From Sphingobacterium sp. UGAL515B_05 (GTDB taxonomy: Bacteria; Bacteroidota; Bacteroidia; Sphingobacteriales; Sphingobacteriaceae): DNA of 64,000 nt. The stretch's first letter is position 1. Each line of letters begins with the position of its first letter. Below are positions 43,896 through 53,222 of this stretch, one piece after another. The stretch lies in contig NZ_CP109907.1 in assembly GCF_033097525.1 (NCBI RefSeq), positions 620,001 through 684,000 on the forward strand, written 5' to 3'. Made by a program: the position numbers and the translations under genes. The notes under the pieces were generated by a model that saw only the letters and a list, made by a program, of their open reading frames with translations, was not told where the DNA came from and made no database searches.

Positions 43896-45131
43896 TTACT
43901 TCTCCGTTGTTTTGGGTTTGAGAAACAGGAGTTGCAAGAGTAACGCCAACAGTACCGCGCCTCCCAATAATGCAAAGCCTAGCCCAAAATGCCCTTCGTC
44001 CTTAAATTTCCCTAACCATTGCGTGATAACGGCTCCAGCGAACACCCCAACCATATTCATAAAACCATAAGCGGTTGCCCGTAAATTTTTAGGAACAACC
44101 TGACATAGGATAGGCATATTGTTGGCATCAAATATGCCAAAGCCAATTCCAAAACAGACCGCCGCTCCGACCACCGCAGGTAAGGTCTGGCCTAATCCCA
44201 AAAACAATAAAGCTGGTATGGTCAGTCCAAGCCCAATTGCACTGGTATAAATGCGGCCACGGATATTTTTTTGTACCCATCGATCACTGAGTATGCCGCC
44301 GACGATAACTCCAATAAAGGATGAGATCGCGATTGTGATAGTCGACAATGGACCAGCTTTGGCCATTGGAATATTCAGGCTATCGGCAAACAAGGTTGGC
44401 AACCAATTTTTTATGGCCCAGCCGGGTAAGCTTGGAGCCGCAAAATAAAATAATAGGATCCAGAATGCCACATTGGAAAATAGCAACAGTAAACTTTTGG
44501 GAAGAGACAATCGCCCTTCCGAAGCAGGCTCCTCAAGGGATGGCTCATGTTTTTTCTCCACAAGCAAGATCGCTAATAGGACCGCATAACATATTCCGAT
44601 AATTCCAAACCAATGAAAAGCGGTATGCCATCCTTTTGAAGCGGCCAATGTGGCACCAAAACCGCCCAAGGCCTGACCTGTATAAAGTCCTGTCATATGT
44701 AACCCAATGGCTAACGATCGATTTTTTCCGGTATGGTAATCGGCGATCAGCGAAAGGGCTGTCGGGATATACAATGCTTCACTAAATCCCATAATTGCCC
44801 GTAAAACCAATAGCGTTGCATAATCGTGCGCCATCCCCATGCCATAGGTTACGGCCGACCACACAAAAAGACTGCCTACGATCAGCCATTTTCTATTGCT
44901 GCGATCGGCAACGATACCGGCTATCGGACTCATGACACCATAGATGTAAAGAAAAACGGCCATCAATACACCAAAAGTCTCGGCTCGCTGCAATTGCGGA
45001 ATATCAACCTGCATGGCTTCACGCATAGTAGATAGCATCTGTCGATCCATATAATTCAGCAGGGCTACTCCCCAAAGGAGGGCTACAACGAGCCATGGGT
45101 AAAAAGATTTATGTCGTAAAGAAGAGATCAT
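43896..45131 (-). CDS. MFS transporter, probable sialic acid importer
   Basis: A 411-residue major facilitator with twelve predicted membrane helices. It begins SFYPWLVVALLWGVALLNYMDRQMLSTMRE, which is characteristic of the anion:cation symporter/NanT-related group. The inter-helix 2-3 motif ADRSNRKWLI (about 75-85) and the central charged loop near 190-200 are visible. Its position between the NanM-like mutarotase and the esterase makes it the likely inner-membrane NanT-type importer of the operon, as in Bacteroides fragilis. Direct substrate evidence is not available from sequence. Gap of 46 bases from nanM and 61 to the esterase gene. Confidence 0.85.
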   Translation of the reverse strand: MISSLRHKSFYPWLVVALLWGVALLNYMDRQMLSTMREAMQVDIPQLQRAETFGVLMAVFLYIYGVMSPIAGIVADRSNRKWLIVGSLFVWSAVTYGMGMAHDYATLLVLRAIMGFSEALYIPTALSLIADYHTGKNRSLAIGLHMTGLYTGQALGGFGATLAASKGWHTAFHWFGIIGICYAVLLAILLVEKKHEPSLEEPASEGRLSLPKSLLLLFSNVAFWILLFYFAAPSLPGWAIKNWLPTLFADSLNIPMAKAGPLSTITIAISSFIGVIVGGILSDRWVQKNIRGRIYTSAIGLGLTIPALLFLGLGQTLPAVVGAAVCFGIGFGIFDANNMPILCQVVPKNLRATAYGFMNMVGVFAGAVITQWLGKFKDEGHFGLGFALLGGAVLLALLLQLLFLKPKTTEK

Positions 45132-45177
45132 TTCAATTTTTATCAGGTTTATATTGAGTTTTTTATATCTTATTTTT

Positions 45178-46323
45178 TCAATCCCATTTCTTAGAAAATG
45201 TGGCCACTAAAATCTCAGGCGTACGAACGCCGGCCTTAATTTCTCCACTAGGCAAGATAATCATGTCGCCCCAAACAACAGCTGTCGTGGTTACAGGTCC
45301 ATCCGACGGCAGATCCCCCATCCGCTTCCATATTTTCAATTTCAAATCATAACGCCATACTGCTCTACCAAAGCCAGGATGATTGATTTGCAATTTATTC
45401 TTGGCATCAATAAGTTTCTGTCTCTTCGAGAGGTTCGCTTCCTTTTTAGCGTCAAAGATTAGCGCTTCCACCTGATGGAAGGTATTGCCCCGATCTGCAC
45501 TCAACAACCATATTCCTTGGTCGGGCAATACACAAGCAGTTCCCGCCGCGGCAGGGAAAGGAATGTCCGTCCGTTTGGACCAAGTACTACCACCATCGGT
45601 TGAGCACCATAGTTCATGATATAACTTTGAAGGGCTCTCTGGATGAGCCTTTCTTCCACCAAGTAGATACAGCCCATGTTGACTATCAGACAACAATTGC
45701 AAATGGGAGACAGCATAGGGCAATCTTCCCACACAAACCCATCCTTTTTCAAGATGTGCTAGATCCAATTGCAACACTTGATCTGATACAGCATCAGACA
45801 TTTCTCCACCGGCAATGAAAAGTTTATTTCCATGAATTACCGCTCCCATATTAGCTAATGGAAACGGTAGGTTCGGGAAGTCAGACACCGTAATTTTCTT
45901 GGTAGAGCCATCGTATTTAATCAGTCTACAAATGGCTGTTTTTCCTTCCGGAGTCTCTCCACCGATAACCAACAATCCATCGGGTAGACTCAGGCTAGCT
46001 GCGTAAGAAACTGCCGCAGGAAGACTATCATGGGCTATTAAGCGCAGTCCTTCCCTTTCTTTTCCGTAAATAAAAACATCTTTTTGGATCTCTTTCACCC
46101 CACCTTCCCAAGGTGGTAAATGTGGAAAATTCGCTCCGCCGGCAACCAGAAAACAATCGCCTGTGACACCGGCTATTGGTCCTGCCATACCAATATGCAC
46201 CTTTCCATCTTGCATAGCTGGCAACGTAATGCCTTTATGCCATTCCAATTGACCCACCTGTGCTTGAACAGCACCTGTAACCAGTATTCCCACGATAACT
46301 CCCATCCAATGTTGTTTTGTCAT
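45178..46323 (-). CDS. NanM-like N-acetylneuraminate mutarotase
   Basis: A 381-residue exported kelch-type beta-propeller related to NanM, which speeds alpha/beta conversion of released sialic acid in the periplasm. There is a signal peptide (residues 1-22, cleavage near VQAQ). Propeller blades show Gly-Gly kelch repeats: FLVAGGANFPHLPPWEGG, LLVIGGETPEGKT, LFIAGGEMSDAVS, YLLGGRKAHPES and DMIILPSGEIKAGVRTPE. This pattern corresponds to the cyclically permuted mutarotase family. It lies between nanA and the transporter gene in the operon. An intercistronic hairpin sits between nanA and this gene. Confidence 0.9.
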   Translation of the reverse strand: MTKQHWMGVIVGILVTGAVQAQVGQLEWHKGITLPAMQDGKVHIGMAGPIAGVTGDCFLVAGGANFPHLPPWEGGVKEIQKDVFIYGKEREGLRLIAHDSLPAAVSYAASLSLPDGLLVIGGETPEGKTAICRLIKYDGSTKKITVSDFPNLPFPLANMGAVIHGNKLFIAGGEMSDAVSDQVLQLDLAHLEKGWVCVGRLPYAVSHLQLLSDSQHGLYLLGGRKAHPESPSKLYHELWCSTDGGSTWSKRTDIPFPAAAGTACVLPDQGIWLLSADRGNTFHQVEALIFDAKKEANLSKRQKLIDAKNKLQINHPGFGRAVWRYDLKLKIWKRMGDLPSDGPVTTTAVVWGDMIILPSGEIKAGVRTPEILVATFSKKWD

Positions 46324-46358
46324 ATCTATTTATTCTCGAACCTACAGTCTACCTTGTA

Positions 46359-46407
46359 ATCTCCCTCTCGATGTAAGCACACATGATACTCATCTCGAGA
46401 GGGAGAT
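46359..46407 (-). other. Intercistronic stem-loop between nanA and nanM
   Basis: A perfect 13-bp stem ATCTCCCTCTCGA / TCGAGAGGGAGAT with a 23-base loop, five bases after the nanA stop on the minus strand. On the minus strand it lacks a following T tract, so it is not a normal terminator. It is better read as an mRNA-stabilising or processing hairpin inside the operon. The T run is on the plus strand only. Confidence 0.6.
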
Positions 46408-46412
46408 CTTTT

Positions 46413-47333
46413 TTACTGTGCACAAAACGTCTGAAAATTAAGTTTGTTTACATCATTCTTAAAGAGCTCAAATTGCGCTGTCGACATATTTTTCACAGGT
46501 AGTCTAAATGCTCCGCAGTCAAGGTCAATTAATTTCATATAAGCTTTCCCGACCGAAATACCGCCATACTTTCCTAGTAATGTGATCATATCGATAGACT
46601 TTTGCTGTAAAGCATTCGCTTTTTCTATATCTCCGCTGTCATAAGCATCTATGAGCGCAAGATACAAAGGTGCTGCGTAGTTATAGGTACTTCCAACAGC
46701 TCCTTTATTACCCAATACTAAAGCGGACAGCATATTCTCATCTCTTCCCCATAACATATCATACTTGCGATCTGCATAATTCATGCAACTTAAAAAATCC
46801 ATAAAGTCTTCGTGCGTATATTTGATTCCCTTAAAATTGGGTATTACGCCATCAATCTGCTTCAACAGGTCGATCATCGGGAAGTTTCCACCGGTCAATA
46901 CCGGGATATGGTAATAATAGAAAGCCGTATTCGGAGCTGCGCTTGCAATTTCGATACAACATTTTGCCAGCTGATCGACGTTGGCAGGTTTAAAATAAGA
47001 TGGTGAAGTAAAGGAAACAACATCTACCCCTGCCCGCTCGGCCAGTCGAGCCAATTGTTGACATTCCTTAATATTTGTTCCTCCCAAGAGCATCATAAGT
47101 ATAAAGGCATCATCCTCTTTTGTTAATCTGGCCCAAGCTGTCATCACCGCAACTTTTTCCTCAAAAGTCAGCGATACCCCTTCCCCCGTTGAGCCACAAA
47201 TGAAAGCACCTGTTACCCGGTTACGCTTTAACATCGCATAGTATTGCGGAATCAGCTCAAGATTCAATTCTCCGTTTTCATCGAAAGGAGTAAATGGCGC
47301 TGCAATTAATCCTGAGATTTTTTGATTTAGCAT
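46413..47333 (-). CDS. nanA: N-acetylneuraminate lyase
   Basis: A 306-residue class I aldolase of the DapA/NAL superfamily, splitting N-acetylneuraminate into N-acetylmannosamine and pyruvate. Family marks are GSTGEGVSLTFEEK (about 48-61), the active-site tyrosine in AFYYYHIP (about 138), and the Schiff-base lysine in FKGIKYTHEDF (about 170). Position in a cluster with SusCD, mutarotase, transporter and sialidase identifies it as NanA and not DapA. It starts 40 bases after the susD stop. Confidence 0.95.
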   Translation of the reverse strand: MLNQKISGLIAAPFTPFDENGELNLELIPQYYAMLKRNRVTGAFICGSTGEGVSLTFEEKVAVMTAWARLTKEDDAFILMMLLGGTNIKECQQLARLAERAGVDVVSFTSPSYFKPANVDQLAKCCIEIASAAPNTAFYYYHIPVLTGGNFPMIDLLKQIDGVIPNFKGIKYTHEDFMDFLSCMNYADRKYDMLWGRDENMLSALVLGNKGAVGSTYNYAAPLYLALIDAYDSGDIEKANALQQKSIDMITLLGKYGGISVGKAYMKLIDLDCGAFRLPVKNMSTAQFELFKNDVNKLNFQTFCAQ

Positions 47334-47373
47334 GATATGTGTATTTAATATTGTGTTATTTTTTAAAATGTAA

Positions 47374-48909
47374 CTAAAACGATGTATAACCTTTCGTTTG
47401 AACCAAGAGCCGGTTATTTGTCAGCGCATCCCTATTAATTGGCCATAAAAGGCGAAATGATTCTGCTACGGGCAATGATGTATACTTATAAACAAAGCTA
47501 TCGCCCATTCTTCTCAAATCATACCAATATTTCCCCTCGCCAATAAATTCCAATTTGCGTTCTTTCAAAATTGCTTCCATGGGATCACTGTCTATCTTCT
47601 GATTTGGAAAACCAAAAGTACCTTCGTTATAATTACTTCCAAAAGCTCTTGCTCGAACCAAATTGATTTCCTCTTTGGGGCTTTCACCCAGTAGCACTTT
47701 GGCTTCAGCTAACAGCAAGAGTAAATCTGCATAACGATAGATTGGAAAATCATTCGTAAATGCGCGAGATCCAGCATTTTGTTCACCTTGATATTTTTTT
47801 AGGAAGCAACCGGCCAAATTGAACTTTCCTGTCGCATCTTTTGAATAGGCCGCTTGGATGGATGTGTTTTTACGTTGATCCAAATCGTTATAGTCCCGGT
47901 ACGAACGGATACGGGTTGGTGCACGTAGTATTCCACCATAGTTTTCAGCTGTTACGGTGAATTTTCTGTTGGAAAGCGAATCATAATAATTTGCGATAAG
48001 ACCCGATTGTGGAACGAAATCGGATATAAAGCCTAAAGTCGCTTCATTTAATTGATGACGCACCACAAAAATCATTTCACCATTACCGCGATTGCCTGAA
48101 GAAAATAGACCCGAAAAATCTGGTTGCAGAGACAAAGTTAGATTTGATTTTATTTCCGATAAAGCATTTTTGGCTGTTAAGGCAGCATCTTTGCCGCCGC
48201 CTCGATGTGCATTCCAAAGATTCACTTCTGCTTTAAGCATTAATGTTGCAGCTTTTGACCAATACGATTTTGTATTCTTCACGGAATAGTCTGTTCCAAA
48301 AGAAGTCAAAGAGCTTTCTAAATCCGACGTAACAAGCCCTAAAACATCCGAAGCTGGAGAAGCAGCTTTAGCAAGGTTGGTGATATCGATATTGCCGACA
48401 GGCTCTGTTTGCAGGACAACATCTCCCCAGGAACGATACAACTGAAAATAGTAAAATGCACGCATTCCATAAGCAATTCCTAAATAGTAACCTTTATTCT
48501 GCGCGGTCACAATATCAGTCGTGTTAAGTTTACTGATCAACAAATTTATCTGATTGATATTTTCGTAAAAAGCCCCGAAATTGCTCACCCCTGGATTATC
48601 AAGATCTAAATTATGATTCCACATTCTTTCCAACCCTTGCGGAGCTTCCCCTGTAAAAGACGATGTCGTTCCGGGATCATTGCCAAAGACCTCCCCCTGG
48701 TATTCACCCAGAAGTACAAATGCGCGCTCATGATTCCGAAATCTTGCGTGTAGACCACTCACAAACGAATCAAATTGATCGGCTGTCTTCCAGTAATTCC
48801 CATCGCTAATTGTACTTACAGGATTTAATTCTAGATTTTTATTGCAAGAACTTAATAGGCCTAGTCCCAATACCGTTGCCAAGCTTAAGGTTTTTATATT
48901 GATTTTCAT
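47374..48909 (-). CDS. SusD/RagB-like outer membrane glycan-binding lipoprotein (nan operon)
   Basis: A surface lipoprotein of about 511 residues that caps the SusC channel. The lipoprotein signal is MKINIKTLSLATVLGLGLLSSCNKN (cysteine about 22). The TPR-like helices and conserved FYFQLYRSWGDVVL (about 152-166), PIYRYADLLLLLAEA (about 380-395) and RKLEFIGEGKYWYDLRRMGD (about 450-470) match SusD. The start is ATG 48909; the frame upstream begins with TTG only. Its gene follows susC by 18 bases. Binding partner is inferred to be sialic acid or sialylated oligosaccharide from context. Confidence 0.92.
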   Translation of the reverse strand: MKINIKTLSLATVLGLGLLSSCNKNLELNPVSTISDGNYWKTADQFDSFVSGLHARFRNHERAFVLLGEYQGEVFGNDPGTTSSFTGEAPQGLERMWNHNLDLDNPGVSNFGAFYENINQINLLISKLNTTDIVTAQNKGYYLGIAYGMRAFYYFQLYRSWGDVVLQTEPVGNIDITNLAKAASPASDVLGLVTSDLESSLTSFGTDYSVKNTKSYWSKAATLMLKAEVNLWNAHRGGGKDAALTAKNALSEIKSNLTLSLQPDFSGLFSSGNRGNGEMIFVVRHQLNEATLGFISDFVPQSGLIANYYDSLSNRKFTVTAENYGGILRAPTRIRSYRDYNDLDQRKNTSIQAAYSKDATGKFNLAGCFLKKYQGEQNAGSRAFTNDFPIYRYADLLLLLAEAKVLLGESPKEEINLVRARAFGSNYNEGTFGFPNQKIDSDPMEAILKERKLEFIGEGKYWYDLRRMGDSFVYKYTSLPVAESFRLLWPINRDALTNNRLLVQTKGYTSF

Positions 48910-48927
48910 CGTTTTCAATTTTTAAGA

Positions 48928-51900
48928 TTAAAAGGATAGTTGAACACCGAGGACATACGATCTTGGTGTAGGATAAGTACCTAGGTATATACCTGTAACC
49001 AAATTATTCGCATCTACTGGAGGCTCAGGTGATGGACCCGAGAATTTTGTGATGTAAAAAAGATTAGATCCGGTAAAATAAATTCGTGCATGCGAAAATA
49101 CCCGCGATTTTTCGAGCAATGATTTGGGCATGTCGTAGGAAAGAGTGAGCTCACGAAGTGCCAAATAATCTCCTTTTTCATAAAACCTCGAATTGTTGCT
49201 ATTCAACACCGCATTCGCATTGTTTCCACGTGTATAATTCTGTTTGGAACCACCAACCTGATCCGCAAAATAAACCTTTGGAATGTCTGTTATAGTGTTG
49301 GTTGGTGACCAAGCTTGCTTTTGCAGCTCAATATAATTGAATGTGCCCTGATAATTCCCCAATGTTCTTGCGACAAGATCATTGTAAATCTTATGTCCCA
49401 GCGCAAACTCCCAGTTTGAAAAAAGGCTCAGATTCTTATAACTTAAATTCGTTGTAAATCCACCCGTCCATTTTGGATTAATATTGCCGATATACACTTG
49501 ATCACGTGAATCGATAATATCATTTCCATCGACATCCAGCCAATTGACATCTCCAGGAGTAATTCTTCCATTTTTTCCAACAGGGAGATTAGGCCCAGTA
49601 ATTCCTGCAATATTATCCGTGCGGTTTCCGGCAATTGAACTTACCTCAGCATCATCTTTAAATATTGATACTTGTTTATATGCGTAGATATCGCCCAGCG
49701 ATTGCCCCTCCTGATATCCACCTACCCATTTAACTTGACCCGATGTTGGATCATAGATCTGTAAACCACCTTGACGATTATTTTCGTTTCCATTATTCGG
49801 CAGCTCCAGTATTTTATTTTTAACAAATGCGGCATTGGCGCCAATATTCAAATTAATACCATCGGGATTTCTAAGCACGCGAGCCTGTAACCCAAACTCC
49901 AGGCCTTTATTTTGTAAAGTCCCTAAGTTGGTATTTATAGACGAGAAGCCGATATAACTAGGCAGAGTCAGATCTGTTAAAAGGTTTTTAGTTTTTCTAT
50001 TGTAATAATCGAATAGTAAAGTTACGCGGTCTTTCCATAAACCTAAATCTAAACCTACACCTGTCGTTTTACTCGTTTCCCAAACTAAATTTCCATTTAC
50101 CGGCTGTGTATTGAGGTATCCAGCGGTTCCATTATAATTGGTTTGCAAGGAATAGGTTCCCTGAACTTCATATCTGCCTAATCCGTTTATATTTCCATTT
50201 TCTCCGTAACTCAGTCTAGGCTTCAAAGTTGAAATATAGTCCGCTAATTTGGTATTCTTAAAAAATGTTTCTTGATGAACATTCCAGCCTGCAGAAAGAC
50301 CTGGGAAAAAGCCCCAACGATGGCCATCTGCTAAACTCGAAACCCCATCCAAACGATATACGGCATTCAACAAATATTTTCCATCATAATCATAAGCCAA
50401 ACGTCCCATGGACGAAATAATTCGATATTCAGATTTTGAGGATGTGTTATTTCCAGCCACAAAAACAGTCGAAGCATTGACGGTCGGTATATCATCAGTA
50501 GGCGCATTCTTCCCATACACCTGCATAAAATCAGTTTTCGTATTAAAATATTCTGCACCAAGCATAGCGTTCAGATTATGCTTCTCACCAAATGTTTTGG
50601 TATAATTTAAAATACCGTTAAACTGTGTTTGGAAATCACGATTTATATTGCGATAAGCATCTCTTGACGTACTGCCTATTGTTTCGGGGTTAGAAAACAC
50701 ATTAGCATAGGTCTGGGTCGATTTTTGAAAGAACTCATTCAATAACTCTTTCATATAGGCATTTCCGGAGACCTTGAGGTATAGACCAGGAATAATATCC
50801 CATTTTAGAGAACCGTTTACGACAATGCGATTCGTTTCATTATTTCTCTCCATACGGCTCAACCAATACAATGGATTCCCATCATTGATGCCGTTGCCTG
50901 GATTGGGTCTCGTCTTCGCCTCATCAACCCAAGGATTAAATGTTGGCCAAATAGCCAAATTCCGATATAATGCACTTACTTCCGATCCGCCAACGCCATA
51001 TTGAGAAGCAGTTGACAAATTGACCGAGGTTGCTACCTCCAGATTCGGTTTCAGCTTATATGAACCATTTAGATCTGCAGTATATCTTTTATAGTTGGAA
51101 CCCACAATGATTCCATTCTCATCATATGCATCAAATGCAGCGAAATATTTTCCTCGATCGTTACCGCCCGATACATTTACATAATGATCCTTTGTATAGG
51201 TATTTCGAAATAAGATATCCTCAACTTCACCCGAATGATCTTTATAAATTATCTGACCACCATACGGATCATCTACAAGTTGCCACCCTTTAGCTAGTAA
51301 TGGATCCAAGTCAGCTGTGTAACGACGAATATCGAACGAAGATAAATTTGCGTTATCAGTCAATAATCCCAAACCCCTGGAGCCATTAGCTGTCTCAATC
51401 GTTTTACCGGCATTTAAATACCCCAAGCGCGTATAATAAATGTAATCCCCAGCATTCATGTAACGATACCCCTCACGACGTTGGTTAAAGCCTCCTGTGA
51501 ATTTATAAGATATAGTTGACTGTCCCGATTTACCAGTTTTCGTTGTGATCAAAACTACGCCATTATTTGCACGAGCACCATATATTGCCGTTGCAGAAGC
51601 ATCTTTTAGAAGTTCGATGGATTCAATATTATCCGAACTCACATCATTCATTTCACGAATGACACCATCTATTACAACTAAAGGGGGACTAGAACTTTTA
51701 ATTGATGCTCCACCGCGCAATTTTAACATAGGCGCCGCCCCGGGTGTACCCGATTTGTTTACCACCTGTAATCCAGGTACAGTTCCCTGCAATGCTGTAG
51801 CAACATTAGAACGGGGCGTATTTTGCAAAACAGTTTTATCTACTTTGGCGATGGAACCAGTTACACTTCTCCTGTTTTGTGTTCCATATCCCACCACCAC

Positions 51901-52227
51901 CACTTCATCCATTTGCTCAACCTTGGATTCAAGTTTGATATCCAATTGATTTAATTGCCCAACTTTTACTTCAAATGGTCTATACCCCGTAGACGTGATG
52001 ACTAAAATAGTATTGGGATTGGTACTGATTGAGAAAGTCCCATCAGCATTTGTCTGCAAAGATTGGTTGGATCCCTTGACTTTTACAGTCACATTGCTTA
52101 GCAGCTCCCCTGTCTTTGCATCGGTAATTTTTCCCCGCACCGCATGGTCTTGTGCCTGCGCTAAAAGCAAATTGCCCATCAAAACAGACAGCGTGAGAAG
52201 GGTTCGTAATTTTAGGTTTGAATACAT
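48928..52227 (-). CDS. SusC/RagA-type TonB-dependent transporter (nan operon)
   Basis: A 1099-residue outer-membrane TonB-dependent glycan importer. It has a signal peptide (residues 1-25, LLLAQAQ), a CarboxypepD_reg-like beta-sandwich (about 28-105, AVRGKITDAKTGELLSNV), a TonB box near EVVVVGYG (about 108-115), a plug (about 120-230, with RANNGVVLITTKTGK), then the 22-strand barrel ending in YVLGVQLSF. No STN domain is present, so it is not of the sigma-signalling type, unlike the second SusC. It heads the minus-strand operon and is controlled from the region 52228-52374. It probably takes up sialic acid or sialylated oligosaccharides with the adjacent SusD. Confidence 0.94.
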   Translation of the reverse strand: MYSNLKLRTLLTLSVLMGNLLLAQAQDHAVRGKITDAKTGELLSNVTVKVKGSNQSLQTNADGTFSISTNPNTILVITSTGYRPFEVKVGQLNQLDIKLESKVEQMDEVVVVGYGTQNRRSVTGSIAKVDKTVLQNTPRSNVATALQGTVPGLQVVNKSGTPGAAPMLKLRGGASIKSSSPPLVVIDGVIREMNDVSSDNIESIELLKDASATAIYGARANNGVVLITTKTGKSGQSTISYKFTGGFNQRREGYRYMNAGDYIYYTRLGYLNAGKTIETANGSRGLGLLTDNANLSSFDIRRYTADLDPLLAKGWQLVDDPYGGQIIYKDHSGEVEDILFRNTYTKDHYVNVSGGNDRGKYFAAFDAYDENGIIVGSNYKRYTADLNGSYKLKPNLEVATSVNLSTASQYGVGGSEVSALYRNLAIWPTFNPWVDEAKTRPNPGNGINDGNPLYWLSRMERNNETNRIVVNGSLKWDIIPGLYLKVSGNAYMKELLNEFFQKSTQTYANVFSNPETIGSTSRDAYRNINRDFQTQFNGILNYTKTFGEKHNLNAMLGAEYFNTKTDFMQVYGKNAPTDDIPTVNASTVFVAGNNTSSKSEYRIISSMGRLAYDYDGKYLLNAVYRLDGVSSLADGHRWGFFPGLSAGWNVHQETFFKNTKLADYISTLKPRLSYGENGNINGLGRYEVQGTYSLQTNYNGTAGYLNTQPVNGNLVWETSKTTGVGLDLGLWKDRVTLLFDYYNRKTKNLLTDLTLPSYIGFSSINTNLGTLQNKGLEFGLQARVLRNPDGINLNIGANAAFVKNKILELPNNGNENNRQGGLQIYDPTSGQVKWVGGYQEGQSLGDIYAYKQVSIFKDDAEVSSIAGNRTDNIAGITGPNLPVGKNGRITPGDVNWLDVDGNDIIDSRDQVYIGNINPKWTGGFTTNLSYKNLSLFSNWEFALGHKIYNDLVARTLGNYQGTFNYIELQKQAWSPTNTITDIPKVYFADQVGGSKQNYTRGNNANAVLNSNNSRFYEKGDYLALRELTLSYDMPKSLLEKSRVFSHARIYFTGSNLFYITKFSGPSPEPPVDANNLVTGIYLGTYPTPRSYVLGVQLSF

Positions 52228-52239
52228 ATTGGTTTGTAT

Positions 52240-52252
52240 TAAGTATTACATA
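52240..52252 (-). promoter_or_regulatory. Operator-like 13-mer, site 1 (susC leader)
   Basis: Minus-strand TATGTAATACTTA, 12 of 13 bases identical to TATGTAATACATA found at 54556 and 62783. It lies 12 bases upstream of the susC ATG and overlaps the expected transcription start of the -7 box at 52257-52264. Confidence 0.6.
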
Positions 52253-52256
52253 TATG

Positions 52257-52264
52257 CAAATATA
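52257..52264 (-). promoter_or_regulatory. Candidate -7 box of the susC promoter (TATATTTG)
   Basis: Match to TAnnTTTG, on the minus strand, about 30 bases before the susC ATG. The putative operator lies directly downstream of it. The -33 TTG is not clear. Confidence 0.5.
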
Positions 52265-52301
52265 TAAATAACAAAATATAAAAAACAAATTTTAATTAAA
52301 T

Positions 52302-52314
52302 TATGTATAACATA
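52302..52314. promoter_or_regulatory. Operator-like 13-mer, site 2 (TATGTATAACATA)
   Basis: Perfect TATGT/ACATA arms with the central bases ATA instead of AAT. Located between the divergent susC and gntR promoters, 31 bases (one helical turn more than at the two identical sites) upstream of the -7 box TATCTTTG. Confidence 0.5.
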
Positions 52315-52332
52315 TTAATCACTTTTATTAAT

Positions 52333-52340
52333 TATCTTTG
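52333..52340 (+). promoter_or_regulatory. Candidate -7 box of gntR (TATCTTTG)
   Basis: Match to TAnnTTTG, 35 bases before the gntR ATG. Confidence 0.5.
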
Positions 52341-52362
52341 TCTTAATGCGCCTAATGCGCTA

Positions 52363-52375
52363 TATGTAATATATA
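52363..52375 (+). promoter_or_regulatory. Operator-like 13-mer, site 3 across the gntR start codon
   Basis: TATGTAATATATA, 12 of 13 matches, whose last base is the A of the gntR ATG (52375). It is positioned for autoregulation of the repressor. Confidence 0.55.
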
Positions 52376-53103
52376 TGGAACCGAATTCTTCGTTGATCGA
52401 ACATCTGAATACAATTGATACCTCTTCACTAGTAGACCGTGCTGAAAAAGAAATCATCAATCTTTTTGTCAATCAAGGCTTAAAGGTTGGAGATGCTTTA
52501 CCTAAAGAAATTGAATTGGCCGAAACCCTTGGTGTAAGTCGTACAGTAGTTCGCGAAGCTATGTTGCGGTTACGTATGGTCGGATTGATCGAATCGAAAA
52601 AACATCGTGGTGCCGTTCTAACAAGTCCAGATCTTATAAAACCGCTGCGCAAATCACTTTATCCAACCATCATGGAAAATAAGACCTTACAGGATCTTTT
52701 TGAAATGCGCATGGTGCTGGAGGTGGGTATGGCGGATATTCTTTTTGAGCATATACAGGAAAAAGACATTGAGGAGCTGGAAGCGATCGTTGCCAAGGAA
52801 CCTATAAATGCAGATAATACAATTTTCGACATTGAAACAGAAATAGCCTTTCACGGTAAGCTTTATGAAATCACTGGAAATACGATTCTAAAAGACTTCC
52901 AGAACATGCTGTTACCTGTTTTTCAATATGTCCATAGCAGCGGTTTACTGACCAGTCCCAGTCCATCGAAAAGCTTCATCTCACACCGAGGCTTAGTTGA
53001 TATATTGAAGGTCGGCAATGCTGAAGTTTTTCGAAATGCCATGCGCAAGCATCTTGACAATCATTATCAAAGACTTTTTTTATATAAAAAATCTGTTGGA
53101 TAA
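52375..53103 (+). CDS. GntR family regulator (FadR/FCD subfamily)
   Basis: A 242-residue repressor or activator with an N-terminal winged helix (about 20-80; QGLKVGDALPKEIELAETLGVSRTVVREAMLRLRMVGLIE) and a C-terminal all-helical FCD ligand domain (about 95-225; FEMRMVLEVGMADILFEHI, IAFHGKLYEITGN, HRGLVDILKVGNAEVFRNAMRKHLDNH), which carries the metal-binding Asp/His positions of this group. It is divergently transcribed from the sialic-acid operon and is the only regulator beside it. It is therefore the probable sialic-acid-responsive repressor, comparable in role, not necessarily in sequence, to NanR. ATG 52375 is chosen because it gives a clean N-terminus after the operator. Confidence 0.9.
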   Translation: MEPNSSLIEHLNTIDTSSLVDRAEKEIINLFVNQGLKVGDALPKEIELAETLGVSRTVVREAMLRLRMVGLIESKKHRGAVLTSPDLIKPLRKSLYPTIMENKTLQDLFEMRMVLEVGMADILFEHIQEKDIEELEAIVAKEPINADNTIFDIETEIAFHGKLYEITGNTILKDFQNMLLPVFQYVHSSGLLTSPSPSKSFISHRGLVDILKVGNAEVFRNAMRKHLDNHYQRLFLYKKSVG

Positions 53104-53135
53104 TCTCTTTTACGAGATCGATTCACAACACGACA

Positions 53136-53165
53136 AAAAAGCCCAATCATATGATTGGGCTTTTT
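53136..53165. terminator. Bidirectional terminator after gntR
   Basis: Palindrome AAAAAGCCCAATCAT / ATGATTGGGCTTTTT, 32 bases past the gntR stop and 57 bases before the end of the convergent alpha-galactosidase gene. Confidence 0.85.
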
Positions 53166-53222
53166 CTTTAAACTATTTCTACTTGATACTTCCGTCTGGC
53201 TATTACATAAGTTGGCACTTTG

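Noticed and set aside
53201..53210. TATTACATAA as a sixth GntR site
   Set aside because: Only one half of the palindrome matches (nine bases), and it lies at the 3' end of convergent genes, so it is probably chance.
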